From Streptomyces roseolus (GTDB lineage: Bacteria > Actinomycetota > Actinomycetes > Streptomycetales > Streptomycetaceae), in NCBI RefSeq assembly GCF_014649855.1, contig NZ_BMTV01000022.1, positions 62,001 through 126,000 of the forward strand: a DNA stretch of 64,000 bases. Reading direction: 5' to 3'. The notes under the pieces are model-generated. The model saw only the letters and a list, made by a program, of their open reading frames with translations. It ran no database searches and had not been told where the DNA came from. This document shows, in pieces, positions 31,302 to 39,482 of this stretch. The position numbers and the translations under genes are program-made. The number at the start of each line of letters is the position of its first letter. Position 1 is the first letter of the stretch.

Positions 31302-31769
31302 ATGGACGACGAAGCAGAGTTCGAGAACAACTTGTTCCTGGGCGGCGAGCCAACGGACGTCGTATTTGACGCACTTTGGGTGACGTACAGCCAGTTCTGG
31401 CTGACCCTTGCTGCGGCCGACCGCTTTGTGGACGTTTCGACCGCCATCCCTGCGGCCGACTCGATCGCCACCAACGGTGATGCTGTCGGGATTCCGACGA
31501 GGAGCTCTGCGGGCAACGTGAAGGTCGCTCTGTCCGCCTGGCCGGCGACGCCACCTGACGGGCAAGGTGACCTGCTCGGCTCGTCCTCCGTCGTGGTGGA
31601 AGGCCGCGAGCTGCACCTGGTCAACGTCGAAGGGCGGGAGCCCGGCCCCGTACTCGTCCTGGAAGACGACGGATCGTACGAGGTCCGGGTCTGGAGGTCG
31701 GAACCGGCAGGAACGGGCGCCACTGAGTACTTCGACATCCGCGTCTGGCAGGACCCCGCCTCCAGTTGA
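31302..31769 (+). CDS. Hypothetical protein
   Basis: The protein is 155 aa, MDDEAEFENNLFLGG at the start. A β-rich C-terminal half contains REPGPVLVLEDDGSYEVRVW. No signal peptide. GC is slightly lower than neighbours. It may be another acquired gene, here on the plus strand. Confidence 0.6.
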   Translation: MDDEAEFENNLFLGGEPTDVVFDALWVTYSQFWLTLAAADRFVDVSTAIPAADSIATNGDAVGIPTRSSAGNVKVALSAWPATPPDGQGDLLGSSSVVVEGRELHLVNVEGREPGPVLVLEDDGSYEVRVWRSEPAGTGATEYFDIRVWQDPASS

Positions 31770-31843
31770 GGCGAGATCCCGGCAATCGATCTACCCGACA
31801 AACTCTCTAACTGGTAGCAATCCTTATCCGCTCTTTCGGCGTC

Positions 31844-31993
31844 ATGTGCACCCGCGCCGAGGCCCTCGCCGAAGTCGAGCGCTTCGAGAAGGTCATCGCT
31901 CACGAACTGGCCGAGAAGATCCGGGCGCACCCATTCCACCCCGGCGCGGAGCCGTACGACGGAGCCGACGTCATCGACCCGGCCACGGAGTAG
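31844..31993 (+). CDS. 49-residue helical protein
   Basis: ATG 31844 opens MCTRAEALAEVERFEKVIAH and ends with an acidic tail. Third-position bias supports coding; the Shine-Dalgarno is weak. Function unknown. Confidence 0.5.
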   Translation: MCTRAEALAEVERFEKVIAHELAEKIRAHPFHPGAEPYDGADVIDPATE

Positions 31994-32050
31994 CCCCTAC
32001 TCCTGCATCCGGTGGTCGATGCGGTCGATCAACTATCCCTGGCGGGCAAC

Positions 32051-32518
32051 CTATTCGGCAGCAAGCTCCGCGAGTGCGTCAGCGAGGTTGGACAGCTCGG
32101 TGCACACTCCTTCCCACGCCTGCTCTTTGTCTTCGATCTCGTAGGAACGCGGGTCTTCCAGTGTTTCCTCGAACTCTCCAAGCGCGCCTTGCACGGCTTC
32201 CCAGGCCTCGACGGCAGTCTGCGCCGCATTGTCGTCCCCACCAAGGAGCGACTGAGCCTGCTCTTGGAGTTCGGTCAGCCTCTCGGCGTACTTGGGAGGC
32301 AGCAGCGCGTAGGCGTCGAGTTCGGAAGCCGCCGAGGCAAGCTCCGTAAGCGGATCACCCAGCGCATCGCGAACCGTCTCCATCTTGTCCGCCAGCTCTT
32401 GAAGCGAGGGGAGGATGCTCTGCTCGAAGTCATCCCCCCACTCCTTGACCTTGTCGAAGTTGCGCCGGCCGCGCTTCAGCTTCATCAGCTTCGTGATCTG
32501 CTTGATCTCGGCGCTCAT
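32051..32518 (-). CDS. Coiled-coil hypothetical protein (moron)
   Basis: The protein is 155 aa, almost wholly helical. It has a basic start (ITKLMKLKRGRRNFDKV) and an acidic coiled coil (LPSLQELADKMETVRDAL). No signal or membrane helix. GC is lower than neighbours. Function unknown. Confidence 0.6.
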   Translation of the reverse strand: MSAEIKQITKLMKLKRGRRNFDKVKEWGDDFEQSILPSLQELADKMETVRDALGDPLTELASAASELDAYALLPPKYAERLTELQEQAQSLLGGDDNAAQTAVEAWEAVQGALGEFEETLEDPRSYEIEDKEQAWEGVCTELSNLADALAELAAE

Positions 32519-32585
32519 CGCGAACGGCTCTCCTGCTCTACCGAAGGCTCCACATGGACTCGGCCGGAGTCTAGTCGGCTCGCGG

Positions 32586-32921
32586 TTACGCGTTCCGCCG
32601 GTTCTGAGCCTTGATCTGCCCGGTCAGCGACGGGGCCATGGTCCACGGGAACTGGTCGTCCCGGCTCGTCGCCTCCGACAGGACCCGCCACAGCCACAGC
32701 GTCCAGTCGCGGGGCATGGGCAGCGTGAACTTCTGCCGATCCGAGATCGCCGCCCCGTAGATGGCGCGCGCCCAGGAGGTGACCGCCTCGCGGGCGCCGT
32801 CCTGCTCGTACGGCCAGGCGCCGTCGCACAAGCCCCAGTCCTCCAGGCACTCGGCGACGATCAGCCACTCCAGGGCGCCGTACGAAACCCGGTACGACTC
32901 GCGGCGCATTTCTACTTTCAC
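32586..32921 (-). CDS. Hypothetical protein (moron)
   Basis: The protein is 111 aa from ATG 32921. Trp-rich: YGALEWLIVAECLEDWGLCD and RDWTLWLWRVL. Soluble, no motif recognised. It is a lone minus-strand gene divergent from the DUF6197 copy at 32956. Confidence 0.6.
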   Translation of the reverse strand: MKVEMRRESYRVSYGALEWLIVAECLEDWGLCDGAWPYEQDGAREAVTSWARAIYGAAISDRQKFTLPMPRDWTLWLWRVLSEATSRDDQFPWTMAPSLTGQIKAQNRRNA

Positions 32922-32955
32922 CCGAACACCCTAAAAGGTGAGGAAATGATCATTT

Positions 32956-33270
32956 ATGAACCCTGAAGCGAGGAAGATCCTCGAAGACACCTACGACATC
33001 CTCGAAGCGCGCGGCTGGTGTCAGGGGACCATGCAGCAGCCCGACGGCAAGGTCTGCCTCGAAGGCGCCTTCCGGGCCGCCTGCGGATACAAGGACACCG
33101 AGGAGGACTACGCCCTCTACGCGTCCACTCCGTCCGGCGATGCGTGGGAAACGCTCTGCCGCACCGTCGAGCAGGAATGCCGATTCGCCGCCCCCTGGGC
33201 ATGGAACGACGACCCCGCGCGGACCGTCGAGGACGTGAAGCTCCTGCTGAAGCGGGCGATCGAGTCGTGA
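32956..33270 (+). CDS. DUF6197-like protein, copy 4
   Basis: The protein is 104 aa. DTYDILEARGWCQG, VCLEGAFRAACGY and WAWNDDPARTVEDVKLLL follow the family plan. This copy is 13 kb from the other three. Confidence 0.7.
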   Translation: MNPEARKILEDTYDILEARGWCQGTMQQPDGKVCLEGAFRAACGYKDTEEDYALYASTPSGDAWETLCRTVEQECRFAAPWAWNDDPARTVEDVKLLLKRAIES

Positions 33271-33521
33271 CCCTGCGGAACACCACCTGGCCTTCCGCAG
33301 CCGACCTCCAGAAGGCCGCCGATCGGCTGCGTGACACGGCACCTCAGATCGAAGGCCCCCTCGCCGGCCTTGCCGACCCGGTCGCCGACTGGCTCGACGA
33401 AACCGCCAACTCCCTTGCCTGGCTTGCTCCTTACCGGGAGCACGAAGGCGGCTACGGCATGTGGGAGACCGCGTCGAAGGTCGCCCGCATCATCCTCGGG
33501 AAGGACAGCAGTGACGACTGA
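33267..33521 (+). CDS. Small helical protein
   Basis: The protein is 84 aa, GTGA-coupled. SAADLQKAADRLRDTAPQIE and VADWLDETANSLAWLAPYRE are amphipathic helices; similar proteins recur in Streptomyces phages. Function unknown. Confidence 0.6.
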   Translation: MTLRNTTWPSAADLQKAADRLRDTAPQIEGPLAGLADPVADWLDETANSLAWLAPYREHEGGYGMWETASKVARIILGKDSSDD

Positions 33522-33750
33522 CACCGACACCGACACCGCGACCGTCGCCTTCACCGACATCGTCGCCGACGTCATCCCCGACGCCCACTGGAAGTGCTGC
33601 CGCTGTTACCCCGAGGGCAGCACCAGGCCGAGGGCGATCTGCGGCGTACCGCTGATGGGCGTCGACCCGGAGCCCGGCGCCGGCATGTGCGGCGACTGCG
33701 ACCGGACCTGGGAGGCCCACTTCGCCGGCCACTGGATGGAGGACGCATGA
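33511..33750 (+). CDS. Small zinc-binding-type protein
   Basis: The protein is 79 aa with GGGAAGGACAGCA upstream of GTG. After a Thr/Asp repeat it has WKCCRCYPEG and MCGDCDRTWEAH, four Cys for one zinc. Function unknown. Confidence 0.6.
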   Translation: MTTDTDTDTATVAFTDIVADVIPDAHWKCCRCYPEGSTRPRAICGVPLMGVDPEPGAGMCGDCDRTWEAHFAGHWMEDA

Positions 33751-34517
33751 CCGACATCCCCTACGGCGTCGGCGGCTGCCGGTGCGCGGTCGACTCCGAC
33801 AACGGCAACGCTCGATGGGCCCGGAACCCCTCCTGTCCCTATCACGGCATCGTCGCCGACGGCTTCGGCGCCAACCGCACCGACACCGGCATGTACCGGG
33901 TCGTAGGCGCCTGGGACGCCCTCGGCGAGCCCGTCGACCCCGACAGCCTCGACAACCGGCTGCGCCAGGGGATCGAGCAGGCGCAGCGCGGCGAGACGGC
34001 CGACAGGGGCGACTTCAGCCAGTACCTCGACGACACCCACTACCCGGTCTGGCGGGACGTCGGCTGGTTCACCGACGGCGACGACGACGGAGGCGAAGTG
34101 CAGGTGTGCGGCACCTGCGTGCCGAAGCACTCCCACTATCCCAGCCGCGAGGACGTGCCCGAGTGGCCGTGCTCCCTGGCCGTGTGCCCGGACTGCTGCG
34201 ACACCCTCGGCGACAACCACAACTGCCGGGGTGTCCTCCCCGTCGGGCGGCGCCAGTACGTCCGATGGTGCCCCGGCTGTCTCTACGGCGACGGCAACAC
34301 CGTCGGCGGCGTCGTCGTGCAGCACTCGTACGACGACCGGTGCGGCGAGGACGACCCGCAGAATCCCGAGTTCCGCGAGGCCTTCGAGGAGTCCCCGGCC
34401 GAGCTACGGCGCGGGCAGGTGAAGCCGGCCCGGACCTTCAAGGAGGAACCGTGGTGGACGCGGCTGCGGATCCGACTCCGCTGGGCGAAGGAGGCCCTAT
34501 TCGATGACGTCGGCTGA
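33747..34517 (+). CDS. Cys-rich protein with shared C-terminal module
   Basis: The protein is 256 aa, ATGA-coupled. Several CxxC pairs (CGTC, CPDCCD, CPGC) point to multiple zinc sites. The last 29 residues, beginning ARTFKEEPWWTRLRIRL, are repeated at the end of the next protein. Confidence 0.6.
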   Translation: MTDIPYGVGGCRCAVDSDNGNARWARNPSCPYHGIVADGFGANRTDTGMYRVVGAWDALGEPVDPDSLDNRLRQGIEQAQRGETADRGDFSQYLDDTHYPVWRDVGWFTDGDDDGGEVQVCGTCVPKHSHYPSREDVPEWPCSLAVCPDCCDTLGDNHNCRGVLPVGRRQYVRWCPGCLYGDGNTVGGVVVQHSYDDRCGEDDPQNPEFREAFEESPAELRRGQVKPARTFKEEPWWTRLRIRLRWAKEALFDDVG

Positions 34518-35141
34518 CCACACCTGCAACGACGAATGCCGGCCGCCCTGCGACCACTGCTCCGACTGCGGGCACTCCTTCGAGGACTGCCACCACGAGT
34601 ACTGCTACCCCGCCCGGGGCGAGCACACCGAGGACTGCATCCGCGACGCCCGCCGCACCCTCGCCTCCGTCGACACCCCTCCCCGGGTGCCGCCTGAGCC
34701 CTGCTGCCGGGAATGCCGGGGGCCGATGTGCGACTGCGACGAGGCGCCGCACACCTGCCCCGCCTGCCCGGTCGTAACAAAGAACTGGCGGCTCCAGGAC
34801 GGCCGGCTCGTCGCCGACCTGGTCACCGCCACCGACGCGCCGCCCGGCACCGTCGAGTGGTTCGCGGAAGAACGACGACGCCGGGACGCCGCCCGCGACG
34901 AGGCCGCCGCCCACGTCGCTGCGGTGTCCGCCGGGCTCAACCAGCGTCTCGCCGCCGACGACGGGGGTACCGGTTGTGACGACCCCGCCTGCGGATACGG
35001 AGAACCGCATAAGCACGGCTTCGCCTGCGACCGGACGTGCCGTGCCTGCGAGGCCACCCGGACGTTCAAGGAGGAGCCCTGGTGGCGACGGGCACGGATC
35101 CGGCTCCGCTGGGCGAAGGAGGCACTGTTCGATGACGTCGG
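34431..35141 (+). repeat. Two 83-bp direct repeats spanning gene ends and next starts
   Basis: 34431-34513 and 35059-35141 are about 85% identical. Each encodes the C-terminal module and ends in GATGACGTCGG, which holds the ATG of the following gene. The second copy leads into a start (35132) whose gene is cut off after a few codons. Confidence 0.75.
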
Positions 35142-35145
35142 ATGA
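34504..35145 (+). CDS. Cys-rich protein with the same C-terminal module
   Basis: The protein is 213 aa. It begins CNDECRPPCDHCSDCGHSF and has further pairs (CRECRGPMCDC, CPAC). The C-terminus repeats RTFKEEPWWRRARIRL. It may bind several zincs; role unknown. Confidence 0.6.
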   Translation: MTSADHTCNDECRPPCDHCSDCGHSFEDCHHEYCYPARGEHTEDCIRDARRTLASVDTPPRVPPEPCCRECRGPMCDCDEAPHTCPACPVVTKNWRLQDGRLVADLVTATDAPPGTVEWFAEERRRRDAARDEAAAHVAAVSAGLNQRLAADDGGTGCDDPACGYGEPHKHGFACDRTCRACEATRTFKEEPWWRRARIRLRWAKEALFDDVG

Positions 35146-35151
35146 CGCCCG

Positions 35152-35586
35152 TCACCGCCCGTCGCGGCGCTCCTTGACCCAGCGGCCGTCAGCCCAGTGG
35201 ATCACGATCTGCTGGCCGTCGTTCTCGTCCCGCACGAGATCGTCGAAGTCGCGGATGAGCGCGGCGTGAGCTTCGTGGTCGAGGTCGCCGGGCAGGAGGA
35301 GGTCCCACCGCCCCTCTTCACTCTGCACGACGATCAGCTCCACCTCTGCTCCCTGCGGCACCACCCGGCGCAAGCGAGAGCGAAGCGAGGTGAAGAACCG
35401 GCGAGCACCGTCATAGGAGTCGCTGGCCGCTCGTTGCAGGGCCTCCTGGAACATGGCAGCCGCCATGAAACCCACACCTGCGACCGCCGCTTCGGCCACG
35501 TAGTGCACGATGCCGGTGTGGCCTTTGCCACCGTGCAGCCGTATGCCGTCCTCGCCCACATACGGATCTTCGCTGGCATTCCCCAT
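35152..35586 (-). CDS. Hypothetical protein with one hydrophobic helix (moron)
   Basis: The protein is 144 aa from ATG 35586 after a G-run. Residues about 27-50 (IVHYVAEAAVAGVGFMAAAM) are hydrophobic. The rest is αβ and ends VIHWADGRWVKER. It interrupts the operon right after the second 83-bp repeat. Function unknown. Confidence 0.6.
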   Translation of the reverse strand: MGNASEDPYVGEDGIRLHGGKGHTGIVHYVAEAAVAGVGFMAAAMFQEALQRAASDSYDGARRFFTSLRSRLRRVVPQGAEVELIVVQSEEGRWDLLLPGDLDHEAHAALIRDFDDLVRDENDGQQIVIHWADGRWVKERRDGR

Positions 35587-35698
35587 GAGCCACCCCCCAG
35601 TCAGAAGACGAGCACAGCAGACGGCACCGAGCCCCTGCAACCCGAACGCCCCGGAAAAACCATGAGTTCGTCATCACCGAATTCGGGAAGGAGAGACG

Positions 35699-36328
35699 AT
35701 GAAGGGGACGGGAGGAGCTGACGCCGACACCAGCCTCCGCCAGCGCATCGCCCAGGCCATCCACCGCTACGACGCCGAACAGGCCCTGTCCGGCAACGAC
35801 ATACCCGGCCTCCACCACTACGGCGAAGCCGACGCTGTCCTGGCCGTCCTCGACGACACCGGCCCCTGCGGCTGCCCCTGCGAAGCCTGCACCGAGTACT
35901 GCGAGCAGTGCCCCGCCGCCTGCGCCGACGGCCACACCTACAGCGACGGATGCCAGGTCGGCGGCGAGCACGAGCGGGAGCTCGACGAGGGCCTGAAGCA
36001 CTACGAGGCGCCCATGCCGGCCGACGCGGCCCGCGCCCTCGCCGACTACATCCGGTCCGACCCGCCCACCCCACCCCTCCGGCCGCGCCGCCCCCACGGC
36101 CGCACCCTCCCCCGCATCGACCCCGCCGCCGACACCGCCACCCCCGTGGCACTGTCACCCGGCGCCGTCGCCTGCGGGATGTGTGGGTGGACGAGACGGA
36201 GCTGGGACGAGGCCGAGCTGATACGGGCGCACGCCGAGCACCAGGCCGTGCACCACACAACTGAAGAGGAGAGCGATGACGTCCCCGGTATTTTCGCAAC
36301 CATCCTCCGATGGATCCGACGACGATAA
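35699..36328 (+). CDS. Cys-rich hypothetical protein
   Basis: The protein is 209 aa with GGGAAGGAGAGACG before ATG. It has LRQRIAQAIHRYDAEQAL, a Cys cluster (CGCPCEACTEYCEQC) and a second pair (CGMCGW). The helical start resembles many actinobacterial phage proteins. The gene overlaps the RepA-like gene by 53 bases. Confidence 0.6.
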   Translation: MKGTGGADADTSLRQRIAQAIHRYDAEQALSGNDIPGLHHYGEADAVLAVLDDTGPCGCPCEACTEYCEQCPAACADGHTYSDGCQVGGEHERELDEGLKHYEAPMPADAARALADYIRSDPPTPPLRPRRPHGRTLPRIDPAADTATPVALSPGAVACGMCGWTRRSWDEAELIRAHAEHQAVHHTTEEESDDVPGIFATILRWIRRR

Positions 36329-37592
36329 CGGGCCCTCCTCGACCCTCATCTCCATGGCCGCCCAGCTCGCCCACACCCTCGGGCAGCGGGACCAGATCCG
36401 CGAGCAGCTCCCGGAGGTTCTCCGGGAGCTTTTTGATCTCTCGTACGCGGTCCAGGACGTCAAGATCCAGGCGGAGGGCCTGGACAAGAAGCGGGAGGCC
36501 GACCAGCGCCTCGAAGCCGAGACGGCCCGGCTCCGCGCCAGCCGGGGAGCCGCCGAGCACCTCGCCGCCGAGGAAGAGGCCGCCCTGCGTTCCGCCGGCG
36601 AGATCGACGCCGGCAACTTCGGCGACGTCCTCACCTCCCTCGACCTGGAAGACCTGCCCGAGGTCGATCCGCTGATCGAAGGCTTCCTGAACAAGGAGTC
36701 CGTGGTCCGGCTGTACGGGCCGCCGAAGTCGTACAAGTCGTTCGTCATGCTCGACATGGCGGGCTGCGTGGGGGCCGGAATCCCCTGGATGGGAAAGCGG
36801 GTCACGTCCGGGAAAGTGCTCTACATCGTGGCTGAGGGAATCCGGGGAATCAGGCGCCGGGTGAGGGCCTGGGAAAAGCAGAACAACCGCTCGATGACCG
36901 GCGTCGATTTCTATCCGAAAGCCGTCCAGCTAGGCAAGAGGAATGAAGTCCGGGCGCTTATCGCATTCGCCCGGAAAAATGGCTACGACCTGATCATCTT
37001 CGACACTCAGGCGCGCTGCACCGTCGGCATCGAAGAGAACTCCAACACCGACATGGGGCTCGTCGTCGCTGCCCTCGACGTCCTCAAGGAAGTCACCGGT
37101 GCCTGCATCGCGCTCGTCCACCACAGCGGGGCCGACGGGGCCAGGGCGCGCGGAGCCACCGCCATCCTCGGAGCCCTCGACGCCGAGTTCAAGGTCGAGC
37201 CCGACAAGGACACCATGAGCGTCCGGCTGGAGACCGTCGCCCAGAAAGACCTCGGGGAGCACCCCGTCGTCGAGATGGACCTCGTCACCCCCGGCCCCGG
37301 TCTCGCCCTCGCCGTCAAGCCACGGCCGAAGTGGTACCAGCAGCGGGCCGAGGATCTGCCGCCGCTGCCGACGCTGGAGCACACCGTCCTCAACGTCGTC
37401 GTCGCCTTCGCTGCCGCCGGCGCCACCGAGCAGATGATCAACTCCAGGACCTCCGGCAGCACCGACAAGGCATCCGTCCGCGAAGCCCTCGGCCAGCTCC
37501 TGGTGAAGGGGTGCGTCGCCCGGCAGGGATCGACCTGGAAGGCGACCTCGCTCGGCCAGCGGCGAATCGGCGGCTTGACGGACGACGGCTAG
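36276..37592 (+). CDS. RepA/AAA_25-type RecA-fold ATPase
   Basis: The protein is 438 aa, preceded by ACAACTGAAGAGG. It starts MTSPVFSQPSSDGSDDD. Residues 20-115 are coiled coil. The ATPase core has Walker A GPPKSYKS, Walker B DLIIFDTQA and the sensor strand CIALVHHSG. A winged-helix end closes it (SVREALGQLLVKGCV). RepA-type hexamers unwind or load at plasmid and phage origins, so this is the likely replicative helicase or loader partner of the primase. Confidence 0.85.
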   Translation: MTSPVFSQPSSDGSDDDNGPSSTLISMAAQLAHTLGQRDQIREQLPEVLRELFDLSYAVQDVKIQAEGLDKKREADQRLEAETARLRASRGAAEHLAAEEEAALRSAGEIDAGNFGDVLTSLDLEDLPEVDPLIEGFLNKESVVRLYGPPKSYKSFVMLDMAGCVGAGIPWMGKRVTSGKVLYIVAEGIRGIRRRVRAWEKQNNRSMTGVDFYPKAVQLGKRNEVRALIAFARKNGYDLIIFDTQARCTVGIEENSNTDMGLVVAALDVLKEVTGACIALVHHSGADGARARGATAILGALDAEFKVEPDKDTMSVRLETVAQKDLGEHPVVEMDLVTPGPGLALAVKPRPKWYQQRAEDLPPLPTLEHTVLNVVVAFAAAGATEQMINSRTSGSTDKASVREALGQLLVKGCVARQGSTWKATSLGQRRIGGLTDDG

Positions 37593-37619
37593 GGCTGTAC
37601 TCGCACGCGCTCGCGGCGC

Positions 37620-37655
37620 ATGCGGGTGTCCGCATCCGGGTGTCCGCATGCGGCG
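37620..37655. repeat. Two 12-bp direct repeats with dyads after the RepA-like gene
   Basis: GGGTGTCCGCAT occurs at 37624-37635 and 37638-37649. Each, with upstream ATGCGG, makes a small hairpin. The 133-base gap has no gene. Candidate operator or origin element. Confidence 0.45.
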
Positions 37656-37725
37656 GATGCGCACGCCGTTGCTCCGCAACAGGGAGTCGCTGACGCTCCC
37701 CCCTAGTTGATCAAGAAAGGCAGTC

Positions 37726-37914
37726 ATGTCACTGACCCCCGAGGACCGCGCCATGAAGGCGCGGGAGGCCCGGCGGCTCCACCGCCAGATCGAACACCGG
37801 GAGCAAAAGATGAAGGACGCCCAGCAGGAGCTGGACGCCTTCAAGGCCCGCTACGAAGCGATCGTCGCGGAGCTCATGGGCGACGAACCCGACAGCACGG
37901 AGGACGAATCATGA
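37726..37914 (+). CDS. Small coiled-coil protein
   Basis: The protein is 62 aa with AAGAAAGGCAG before ATG. AMKAREARRLHRQIEHREQK is a charged helix; the tail is acidic. Function unknown. Confidence 0.6.
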   Translation: MSLTPEDRAMKAREARRLHRQIEHREQKMKDAQQELDAFKARYEAIVAELMGDEPDSTEDES

Positions 37915-38102
37915 ACACCAACGCCTGGATGGCCCTCGCCGACGCTGTCGACGTCGGCGACCACGTCACCGTCATCCTCAAGAGCGGTGACCACCTCAAT
38001 GGCCGGGTGAAGATGCTCGCCCCCACCGCCGGATTCGTTCTCCTGGACGACTGGACGATCGACAGCAGGGCCGTCATCGCCTGGAAGCTGAGCAGCGCAT
38101 GA
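37911..38102 (+). CDS. Sm-like small β-barrel protein
   Basis: The protein is 63 aa, ATGA-coupled. VGDHVTVILKSGDHLNGRVK followed by AGFVLLDDWTIDSRAVIAW has the spacing of an Sm/LSm fold. RNA binding would follow if the fold is right; this is inference. Confidence 0.55.
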   Translation: MNTNAWMALADAVDVGDHVTVILKSGDHLNGRVKMLAPTAGFVLLDDWTIDSRAVIAWKLSSA

Positions 38103-38359
38103 TGATCACGAAGTGCATACCCTGCGGCACCACCTGGTCGGGCAAGAGGCCACAGCACTGCCCGGCCTGCCACCTCACCTTCGGGGGCACAACAGCCGGA
38201 GACCGTCACCGCGTCGGGCCCTTCGGCCCGGAACGCCGCTGTCTCACCGAGGCGGAGTGCGAAGAAGCCGGTCTGGTGCCCCGCCTGGACTCGGAGACCG
38301 GGACCACCATCTGGGGCGGTAAATCGCCAGTGAGTACAGCTTGGGGCCGGGATGACTGA
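38099..38359 (+). CDS. FDXHR-type putative zinc-binding protein
   Basis: The protein is 86 aa. CIPCGTTWSGKRPQHCPACH is the typical double Cys/His start, followed by GDRHRVGPFGPERRC (the F/G-D-x-HR motif). This family is common in actinobacteria and phages; role unknown. Confidence 0.75.
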   Translation: MMITKCIPCGTTWSGKRPQHCPACHLTFGGTTAGDRHRVGPFGPERRCLTEAECEEAGLVPRLDSETGTTIWGGKSPVSTAWGRDD

Positions 38360-39071
38360 CCACCTCATCGACACCCCGATACGCCTCGCCACCTGCAACC
38401 GGTGCGGGGCGTACGTCTACCTCGCCCACTCCTCCGGCATCCGAGCCGCCGCAGACGTAGCCGTCGCCGGCCGCGACGCCTACATCAACGCCGTCCTCGC
38501 CGGCCGACGCCTCTTCGACCTCGCCGAGACCACCGGCCGGCCCCAGAAACTCCTCAACCGGTCCCACGTCTCCCCCGCCCCGACCTTCGACACTAACGGC
38601 GCTCAGGAGACGGCACAAGGCCGGCGGAAAGTGCTCGTCGAGCACGGCTGCGGCGCCCACGCCATGGACGCCACCCGGTTCACCGAGGTCGAACAGGTCC
38701 CTCCCCCAGCCCCTGCGACGCCTGGCAATCCCAGGGGTGGAACCCCCCACGGGACTGCCCCCGTCGCCGGGGCGACACCGTCACGTCCTGCCGGGCCTGC
38801 GAACCGCCCCCGTTCTGACCTCGGCGCCGAGGCGCAGGCAGCCTGGGAGGCCATCAACGGCTCCGTCCCCCGGGCCACGCTCCTGAAGCCTCCACGGTCG
38901 TTCGGTGACGCCGCGACGGGGCACCGGAGGACCGCCCGGCCCGGCCGGCTCACGGAGCGGCCCCCGCGCTGCGACATCTGCAACGCCTACATCGGCAGCG
39001 ACGAGCTGTACGTCGGCATCCAGCAGGGGGCCGCCTGGGTCTGGGCGGTCCACGACGGGGACTGCCCGTGA
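38352..39071 (+). CDS. Hypothetical protein with terminal zinc motifs
   Basis: The protein is 239 aa, overlapping the previous gene by 8 bases. It has CNRCGAYVYLAHSSG near the start, a Pro/Gly-rich linker (about 115-175) and CDICNAYIGSDELYVG near the end. Function unknown. Confidence 0.6.
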   Translation: MTDHLIDTPIRLATCNRCGAYVYLAHSSGIRAAADVAVAGRDAYINAVLAGRRLFDLAETTGRPQKLLNRSHVSPAPTFDTNGAQETAQGRRKVLVEHGCGAHAMDATRFTEVEQVPPPAPATPGNPRGGTPHGTAPVAGATPSRPAGPANRPRSDLGAEAQAAWEAINGSVPRATLLKPPRSFGDAATGHRRTARPGRLTERPPRCDICNAYIGSDELYVGIQQGAAWVWAVHDGDCP

Positions 39072-39256
39072 GATACCGAGTCGTCTTCAAGTCCCACCGG
39101 AACGGGTCGAGGGAGTACTCGGCCGAGACCGGAGACAGGGGAACAGCCCATTTCGTGAAAGCGGCCCTCGACAATGCAAACTGGCACGTGCTGCGGATAG
39201 AGGAATGCCCGAAGGGCGATGCCCGGATAACTGAAGAGCGGGAACGGTATGACTGA
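39068..39256 (+). CDS. Small hypothetical protein
   Basis: The protein is 62 aa, GTGA-coupled. MRYRVVFKSHRNGSREYSAE suggests a small αβ fold. Function unknown. Confidence 0.6.
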   Translation: MRYRVVFKSHRNGSREYSAETGDRGTAHFVKAALDNANWHVLRIEECPKGDARITEERERYD

Positions 39257-39482
39257 CGGGGAGAGCCCGAGGATATACCTCCAGGTGGCGCCCGCCGATA
39301 ACGGCATGGTGAGCCTGTCAATCCACTACGAACACAACCAGGCAAAAATAGCCGGAGTCCTTGTCACCGGCACCCACGCCCGGGCCACCGCGGAGCGGCT
39401 GACCATGGCGTCTTTCAAGAGCGAGAAGGCGCTTCTGGAGAAGATCCAGGAACAAATGAATAACGAGGGTGATAGCGAGTGA
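39249..39482 (+). CDS. Small hypothetical protein
   Basis: The protein is 77 aa, overlapping the previous gene by 8 bases. It has β-strands (VSLSIHYEHNQAKIAGVLVT) and a Glu/Gln-rich helical end. Function unknown. Confidence 0.6.
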   Translation: MTDGESPRIYLQVAPADNGMVSLSIHYEHNQAKIAGVLVTGTHARATAERLTMASFKSEKALLEKIQEQMNNEGDSE

